DNA of 64,000 nucleotides from Fulvia fulva. Its lineage: Eukaryota > Ascomycota > Dothideomycetes > Mycosphaerellales > Mycosphaerellaceae. Where the stretch lies: the NCBI RefSeq assembly GCF_020509005.1, contig NC_063014.1:4464001-4528000 (forward strand), given 5' to 3'. The translations under genes were made by a program, and so were the position numbers. The notes beneath the pieces are model-generated. The model was not told the DNA's origin, ran no database searches, and was given only the letters and a program-made list of their open reading frames with translations. Below are positions 57,338 to 64,000 of this stretch, piece by piece. Every line of letters starts with the position of its first letter. The stretch's first letter is position 1.

Positions 57338-59537
57338 ATGGCGCAAGCAGAGCATGCCCCTCACAAACAGCACTCCTTCACACACTCGCAACCACCCCAT
57401 CTACCCGTCAGTCCGACATCGCCTGGACAAGAGCATTGGGATGGTACATGTAGGCAAGAGGCATGGCAGGCCAAACAACCAACACGGCCAGCACCCGCGA
57501 CACCGTCGAGTGATGTCAACGCCCAATTCGACCACAATCGAGAGCTCTCCGAAAGCAGCATCCAACAATCGCCCAGCAGTTCACCTCCACGCGTGTCCGG
57601 ATTAGCCAAGAGGAAAGCAGTGCCTTCGACTCTCATACAGCATGGGCCAGAGGTACGGGTGCAAGGAACCCCGGCCAGTCCCGTCAGCATAAACCCGCCA
57701 CACTTTGGTCTTGTCGAGGCTGAGACGGCATCCATCAACCAGGCTCTTGAGGACGAGTCACGGCGGAACTCCAGACACTCGCAAACACCAGACTCTGCGC
57801 GTATGGGACATTCCGTCGCCGCACTACCCATCCGGACCGCAAGCAAGCAGCCTCATGGGTATCATGAATACAGCAACTCGCACAGTCGGCACTCGTCCTT
57901 CAACAAGTCACGAATAGACGAGGATGTTGAGTACCATACGCCGCAAGAAGGACTACCAGAAAGTCCAGGACTCCAGTACCATCATGCGAACGAAATCAGG
58001 CCGAAAAACCGCGTCTCGCAGATGACAACGCAGTCGGGTTCGAGCTCGTCCAGCGACAATCATCGTCGCTCACAGTCGGGCTCGGACAAGCTTGGTGTTC
58101 CAGCACGCACTGGACTTCAAAGGCCTGCTTCTGCGTATACCCTCGGCTCGGATCATCGCGGTCGCACCTTATCACCATTTAGCGCACAAGGTTCAGATCA
58201 ATCACCTGGCCCTTATGGTCGAGATTTGTCCTCGTCCCGGAGATCACCCTCTGCCAGACCAGTCAGCTATGTCGACTTGCTCAACAACCTGCCATACAGC
58301 CAGCAGATCGCACCGGGGCCCCCGCGCAACAATGCCTCTCTCCAGAGTGCTGTCGGTAGTGCAGCCAGTCTGCTGGACACGAAGAAGACGCTTGATATGT
58401 ATCGAGCGAATGTGAAGAAGACAAAGGATCCGGCCATTCAATATGAGTTTGCTATCTTCATGATCAACGCCGCATCAGAAGCAATGCCCGGGGATGAAAT
58501 CGATCCGACTGAGCTGCAAACCGAAGCCAAGCACATCTTGCAAGGACTGGCTAATCAAGCGTATCCTTTCGCGCAGTACTATCTGGGAGATGGCTACTTT
58601 TCAGGTATGTTCAACAAAGGCAAGCCAGATTACGATAAGGCGTTCCCACTTTTCGTAGCTGCATCAAAACACGGACACGCCGAAGCAGGGTATCGTGCAG
58701 CTTTGTGTTACGAGTTCGGGTGGGGCACAGCGAAATCGTATCCGAAAGCTGTTCAGTTCTACCGTAACAGCGCGTCGAAGAACCACCCGGGTGCAGCCAC
58801 GAGATTAGGACTGGCATGCGTGAATAACGACATGGGCTTGAAGAACACATACAGGGAAGGGCTCAAGTGGTTGAGGCGAGCGCAGGAAAGTGCGGACTTT
58901 CAGTACAATGCGGGACCGTTTGAGCTGGGAAAGATGCATTTGAAGGGCTTCGGAGATGACATCTTCAAGGACGAGGCGTACGCGGCACAGCTGTTGACAC
59001 AGAGTGCGGAGCTTGGGCACGTACATGCCAACTTCTTGATGGGACAGGCGTACGAGAACGGGCTATACGGCTGTCCTCGCGACGCGGCGCTCAGTGTCCA
59101 CTTCTACAATGGAGCAGCGACAAGAGGGCACGTCGGTGGTATGATGGCACTTTGTGCATGGTACATGATCGGCGCAGAGCCAGTGCTGGAGAAGGACGAG
59201 GCAGAAGCTTTTGCGTGGGCGAAGCAAGCTGCTGAAACAGGTGCGTCGTGACATACATGCCACATTCGTAACGTCTACTGACATGACAATAGGCGACCCA
59301 AAAGCTGAATACGCCGTCGGATACTTCACAGAAATGGGCATCGGATGCCGCCGGGACCCTCTCGAAGCAAATATGTGGTACGTCCGCGCCGCAGACCAAG
59401 GCAACGACACCGCAACGCAACGTCTCGCCATCATCCGCGCAGCCGCATCCGGTGATCCAGGCATCCCAATGGGCAAGACGGAAGCGCGAGCGAAGGAGCT
59501 CAATGGCGGGAAGAAGAAGTTTATGGGAATCTTTTGA
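57338..59537 (+). CDS. Sel1-repeat protein, Skt5/Chs4-like chitin synthase activator
   Basis: Exons 57338-59240 and 59293-59537 encode 715 residues. The 52-base intron (GTGCGT donor, CTGAC branch site, ATAG acceptor) lies within a Sel1 repeat and restores phase at Gly-Asp-Pro. Residues 1 to about 340 are disordered, rich in Ser, His, Pro and Gln. From about 360 comes the typical Skt5 N-terminal helix region (LDMYRANVKKTKDPAIQYEF), then Sel1 repeats from about 410 to 700 (AQYYLGDGYFSG, AGYRAALCYEFGWG, AATRLGLACVNNDMG, FELGKMHLKGFG, ANFLMGQAYENG, AEYAVGYFTEMGIG). Yeast Skt5 recruits and activates Chs3, the class IV enzyme. The C terminus ends KKKFMGIF and lacks the CaaX prenylation box of yeast Skt5, so membrane attachment may differ or this may be a paralogue. 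ATG lies in a CACCATGG context. Confidence 0.87.
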
Positions 59538-60787
59538 ACGCTAATGAGGAAACATCGGAATCGACCACGGCTACGACTACGACATTCGAAGAAGGATATA
59601 CTTACACATCGCGCATCGGTTACACGCCGGAAACGACCAGCTACTTGGCATGAGACTAAAAGGAGGCTTTCGGTCAGGCTGGATGATATTTTCAGGGTGG
59701 CTACAACGGCTTCAAAAACATCGCCTAATGCGAGACCGAAAAGCGTGCATTTGATGCAGCGTGAGAGGGAGCCGTATAGGCGTCAGGAGGTGCGTTTGGG
59801 AGATGGACAGACTGTGTCCATCATGAAGTGATGCATTTGAGTTTGAGCGATGGAGAATGGTGTCATGGTTGATGGTCCCGGGTGTGACTAGGTAATGGGT
59901 GCATGATTGATGTTTGCGAGCGAGTCAGTCGACAGTCAGTCACTCCGGTGGGGAAGTGCATAGCGAAGAAGTTCTTTTTGAGCCAGCATTCATAAACTAT
60001 ATGTTAGACTTTACAGAGTACCTAGGTCCATCGTTTCGTAAGGGCTGCAAGCCAGTGCATATTCTAATATGAAAAAAAAACGCCTGTGAGTTGAAACCAC
60101 AGCCGATGGCTGGTGACAAAGTTGATCGCCGTTATGCGCTTCGGCTGATTATCGAGGCGAGGGCCTTTGCTTGAGCACACTAGCATGTGACTAAGTGACG
60201 AAGTTATATCGACACAGTCGAGCTTATAGCAAGTTGCCGTATGTTCAACCCACTCATACGCTTCCCGCCAGCAGCTCTTCAGAAGCGAAGGCGACATTCA
60301 CGCCAGCGATATACGTCGGGTGGTATACCAAGGATCGGGACAGAGCCTCGTGCTCTCATTCCAGTGGCGAGAAGTAGGAGAACGTTTCTGCCATGATATT
60401 GACGCCATCGTACACCGCGACAGTTCCCATGGTGGAATGCGAGACATGGTGAAAAGACTGCAGGGTGTTCGTCTCTGCAGGGTGGTCGTGATCTGTGCAG
60501 ACGGACTGAAGTTGGTATGTATGTGCGAAGGTATCCTCGTGAGGGTGTCCGGGTTGGTCCTCACAGGGGTTGTGATTGATACACTTGGGCCGCTTGCCTG
60601 ACAATGGCTTAATCGATGATCTTTTGAGTGTCTTCTATGGCTGATGTGACAGTCCTATCTACACTATTGTGACACTGATGAGTGAACGGTCTTTTGTGGA
60701 GATCCTTGAGTATGACACCTGTACTATCCTGAACTTGTCCTCGGCGGTAGGCACTGGTCGCAGATAAGTTATGGTATTATTGATGCA
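59538..60787. other. Intergenic region, no gene recognised
   Basis: 1.25 kb. The first part is likely the 3' untranslated region of the Skt5-like gene; a 95-codon frame at 59544-59831 directly follows its stop and has no recognisable content. Small overlapping frames near 60300-60600 occur on both strands and look like chance. Confidence 0.45.
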
Positions 60788-62510
60788 TTAGTCCTCGGCC
60801 CGTAGCAAGGCACAGATCACGTCGCCCTCGTCAACGTTGTACAGTGAGGTTTGCTCATTCGCGGCTGTGGCCATGCTACCTGGAAACGGGTCCTGCAAGG
60901 TTTCGATGACAGAGGTCTCGTGCTCGTCGTCGTTACGGAGTTGATCGAGCGATGTCCCCAAGAACAGTACTTCCGCACATATTTCGCAATCGGCTGCGAT
61001 TGTTATTTGGACAGGAACCTGTACACACTCGCTAATGTGGTCACATTGAAGCTTCAAATCAGGTACCCACGAAGGAAGCCCACTCGCTCGCGGTGGTGCG
61101 ATTGAAGGGTCTTGGTATTGATGCGACAAGCTGTAAAGGACATCCAGGAACTGATCTTGCTGTATCAGCCATTGAGCGAACCATACACAAGTCTGCTCGT
61201 ACGTCAGGCTATACGCGCAGGGGAGCTGTAGATCAGGGTCGAGGCTGGCTAGAGCATGTAATCTGTCTCTTGGACCAGAACACTCGAGGTGGTGGAAGTG
61301 CCCCAGCAACTCCAGTATTGTTGGGCGGTTGGTCGGAAATCTTGCCTCATATATTGATTGAGTGTACGACCACTTGAATTTCCTTGTCATTAGATCTGCA
61401 ACATGTGTTGCTGCAATGCGAGTCTTTCTGAAGATGTATTGCGTGACGAGCACGAACGAAGTGTCGTTCTCTGGAACGGGGCGCCAAAGTCTGTCCTCCA
61501 CCCCTTCTAACTGTCGGAGGATGAATGTTTGAAGTTACTTAAGCTGTCGAGCCATTGGGGTAGCGATATCGTGTACGGTCCCCATGAGATCTGTATATCG
61601 TGTGGTAGGCCAGCTGCAGCTCTTGGACAATCCAGCGTCTCGAAAAGTATCTCCTTGTTAGAAGGGATATCAAACTAGTGCAGAGCCGCCACAGATCACT
61701 ATAGAGCTTTCTGTTACGCGGTACCATGATGCAGTCATTGAAACAGTCTCTCTTGCCTATCAATGACAACAAAGTCACTGGCGCTTCGCATCGAACACAT
61801 CCAGATCCTTGGCATGTACAATTCTCTCGTCTCGACCAGTGGATTTGATTGACGGTGGAACGTGTTGGTATTGCTTTCCATATGAAGGATTTCGTCAGAT
61901 TTTGCAATATTTCGTTGCCTGACCGTCGGGCAGAGGCCACTGCACATGGGCTCAGCATGACACTTGGAGCAACAACTGACCATCCATTCTGTAGACGAAC
62001 CCGCTTGATTCTCTGGGTACGGTGCAGATTCGCCAAAGTATCTTTATCGTTATTGGCATGGAAGTGCTGCAGGACCTCGTAAGCTTCTCGATCATGTTCC
62101 TCGGTAGCGCCTTCGCCTAGCCAAACGATGACGGATCTAGCAAGAGAATAGATCGAAGCCATGCAGGTAACCTGGGCGTTTCGCTCTTCGGTGTCGTTCT
62201 GATTGATGCAGATAGCATCAACCCAGATCCTCACGCTACCAGTGGCCGATCTGATTCGCTTGAGGCCTTCGAAGAGGTTCCTGGACACAGCCAGAGACCT
62301 TCCTTTCACCGAGATTGAATGGCACTGAGATACGTCTCCATTTTCGTTCATACTCCAGCAATAAGACAAGGCCCTGTAATCTGAGGTGTTGTCAAGCAGT
62401 GCCGTCTCGAGACGACAGTGCAGCGAGTCTCCATAGCGCTGACTCGGATGTAAAGTCAGGATGCGAATGAATTGTGACCCAGGCAGTCGCTGATATTCAT
62501 AGCGTGCCAT
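60788..62510 (-). pseudogene. HET-domain gene, apparently frame-shifted
   Basis: Two consecutive minus-strand frames make up one HET protein. The first (62510-61539) starts MARYEYQRLP and holds the HET core: YRALSYCWSMNENGD, ISVKGRSLAVSRNLFEGLKR, VRIWVDAICINQNDTEERNA, IYSLARSVIVWLGEG and RRWIVQELQLA. After that point (about 61610) the family-typical continuation DIQISWGPYTISLPQW appears in a different frame and meets a TAG near 61520. The second frame (61501-60788) then carries the usual post-HET region, including a GPRDRLHALASL block. A short intron could join the first and last frames but would discard the conserved ISWGPYTI segment, so a frameshift is the simpler reading. A sequencing error cannot be excluded. 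Confidence 0.65.
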
Positions 62511-63263
62511 ATCAGAGGTCTGTCGACTGAGAATGAACCGAATGTTGCTTCCAAAGGTCCCATACGACTATCAAGCTTCACAGCCGGGTCGTCACCATCA
62601 GATATGTTGGAGTTGCTTATCGCTACACGAAGGTAGCGGTGCAGAGTCTATGCTCAACGATTTGCCTTGTGAGACCATGTCAAACAGAGAGGTGGTGTTC
62701 GCCTCGGGGAGGGACATGGGCGACAGGAGATCCGCCGCTGCGAGACCAACAGGAAGACGTTCAGTTGTATGAACGCCTTCTGGCTGCAGCTGAAAGTTGC
62801 CGGCAGATACCCTTGTGCAGATAGCACGACACCTATGCAAGAACGTATAGGTGATTCTAAAGCCTGCGATCCCGGTGTACAACCTAATTTGAGCCTTTCA
62901 AGCGCCCGTGTAGCCCGTCTGCAGCACACCAGGTGGCTAGGCGAAAACAGCAAGCAAGAAAGAGCAACTATGTTGGCGAAGATCCCTGGTAAGGAGCAGT
63001 GTGACTTCTTAGTCACCAGCAGCGAGTAGATACCACGATGGCCGGTCGCCAGAACCCTTGGGTTGCGGGACTAGGGCCAGGCGCAAAAGGCTGTATTCCT
63101 TTAGTGGTGACGTTCGCGACATGTGATCCGCGCCTCCATATACGCTGAGAGTGAAGTGAAGTCACCGTGCACAGGATGGACAGCACCACGACAAGTACCC
63201 AAGACCTCATCTTTTGTTGCTGTGAGAATTACTTTTAATCCACTCCATCAGCATCCATTCCAC
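62511..63263. other. Intergenic region between divergent HET and F-box-like genes
   Basis: About 750 bases with no recognisable gene. It contains the promoters of both flanking genes. Confidence 0.4.
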
Positions 63264-63953
63264 ATGATGGACGAACACCACCGCAAACTCCTCGAAGCCG
63301 CTAACGAAGGCTGTCTACTGCGCCAACTACCAGCAGAACTGCGCAACGAAACCTACTACCTCGTACTTCCGACCAACACTGTGATCGACACACGAGGCGT
63401 GAAGACCTACGAGAAGCCAGACCCGGAATACCTAGACTGTCGGCATGTCGAGGCTAAAGAGGGCTTCAGTGAGCCCTATTGGAACCAGGTTGGCATAACT
63501 CAAGCATGTCGCGCACTCCGCGGTGAGAGTTTGGGCATCTATTATGGCACCAACACGTTCGTCGTCCACATTGGGTTCCAGGGAGGGTACACAACTTCAT
63601 GGCAGCTTGACGAGGCGAAGTACTGGATCCGGAGTCGACCACAATTGGGCATGGCCGCGTTGCAAGAGGTTGTCCTGAGTGTGCCGCGTGTCAACAGGCA
63701 TGGACCGCGCGACATGAGGCACGATCCGTTGGAAAACGAATGCTGCAACAGCCCGATTCGTGTGAGCATCAGCGCCTGGAGCGCAGAGCGGAACCGCTAT
63801 CAAAACACGTGCGATGACTGCATGATCGGGTACAGCGAAGACTGTAGCAAGTACTTCGAAGGCGCGAGAGGTTCCGAGGCAGACAAGCTCATGCAGTTCA
63901 TCTCAGCTCTAAAGGCGGATGTAGGTGCCGTAGATTCTAGCACATCGCGATAG
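63264..63953 (+). CDS. F-box-like / 2EXR-type protein of unknown target
   Basis: 229 residues from MMDEHHRKLLEA. The opening LLRQLPAELRNETYYLVL (about residues 18-35) is the LPxELRNxIYxLVL helix pair seen at the start of many Dothideomycete F-box-like proteins, followed by the usual ITQACRALRGESLGIYYGTNTF block (about 80-100). In F-box proteins this region binds Skp1 in SCF ubiquitin ligases; whether this variant does is not shown. Four Cys in two pairs (ECC, and CDDC near residue 192) may bind metal. The frame is open upstream to 63123, but those 47 residues are unlike the family, so the start at 63264 is preferred (63267 equally possible). Confidence 0.7.
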   Translation: MMDEHHRKLLEAANEGCLLRQLPAELRNETYYLVLPTNTVIDTRGVKTYEKPDPEYLDCRHVEAKEGFSEPYWNQVGITQACRALRGESLGIYYGTNTFVVHIGFQGGYTTSWQLDEAKYWIRSRPQLGMAALQEVVLSVPRVNRHGPRDMRHDPLENECCNSPIRVSISAWSAERNRYQNTCDDCMIGYSEDCSKYFEGARGSEADKLMQFISALKADVGAVDSSTSR

Positions 63954-64000
63954 ATGATCGGTCCCAGTATCATCAGGATTTGATCGCTGCAGCCTAGATA

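Noticed and set aside
61531..61600. A short GTACAC...TTAG intron joining the two parts of the second HET gene
   Set aside because: It would be in phase but removes the conserved ISWGPYTI segment, which is coding-like; a frameshift is simpler, though not proven.
1..64000. CRISPR array, tRNA or rRNA genes
   Set aside because: No regularly spaced short repeats and no recognisable tRNA or rRNA sequence seen; the genome is eukaryotic.

Overview
The window reads as a filamentous ascomycete (Pezizomycotina) chromosome. Genes carry short introns of about 50-55 bases, and there are HET-domain, HSPA12-type Hsp70, class IV chitin synthase and Skt5-like Sel1-repeat genes. A large block carries the footprint of repeat-induced point mutation (RIP: CpA to TpA, seen as TpG to TpA on the other strand). 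Class Dothideomycetes is a guess; the sequence itself does not prove it.

Bases 1 to about 42,265 are a transposon island with no host gene. It is a nest of Ty1/Copia elements of two families (called here family I and family II), Ty3/Gypsy elements, two Fot1/Pogo-type DNA transposons and a probable Tad-like LINE fragment. Almost all of it is heavily RIP-mutated: CAG, CAA and TGG codons have become TAG or TAA, CpA and TpG are nearly exhausted over long stretches, and CpG is kept. Boundaries that can be read exactly: Gypsy-1 (1683-7970, target duplication GTGTT) inside a family II Copia copy; a complete family II Copia (15938-21555, minus strand, target duplication ATAAT); a family I Copia (21846-28544) that was itself hit by a Fot1-like element (25733-26855, TA target); and a young family I Copia (34895-40412) whose 1506-codon polyprotein is one continuous frame with only ten premature stops, all TAG or TAA.

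From about 42,265 to the end base composition is normal and the sequence is gene-bearing: a five-exon HSPA12-like Hsp70 gene (minus); an unrecognised 527-residue coiled-coil protein (plus, divergent from the Hsp70); a HET-domain protein (plus); a truncated BTB-domain gene (minus); a class IV chitin synthase with one 54-base in-frame intron (minus); a Sel1-repeat protein of the Skt5/Chs4 chitin-synthase-activator type (plus, divergent from the synthase across 2.3 kb); a HET-domain gene that appears frame-shifted (minus); and an F-box-like protein (plus).

The main functional link is the chitin synthase next to a homologue of its known activator class. HET, BTB, F-box-like and HSPA12-type genes beside a RIP-mutated island fit a fast-evolving accessory neighbourhood. 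The most unusual signals are in the island: un-mutated patches inside heavily mutated copies, pairs of copies that share the same mutation state, and a young Copia whose two LTRs and two flanks do not match each other. I found no tRNA, rRNA or CRISPR array.
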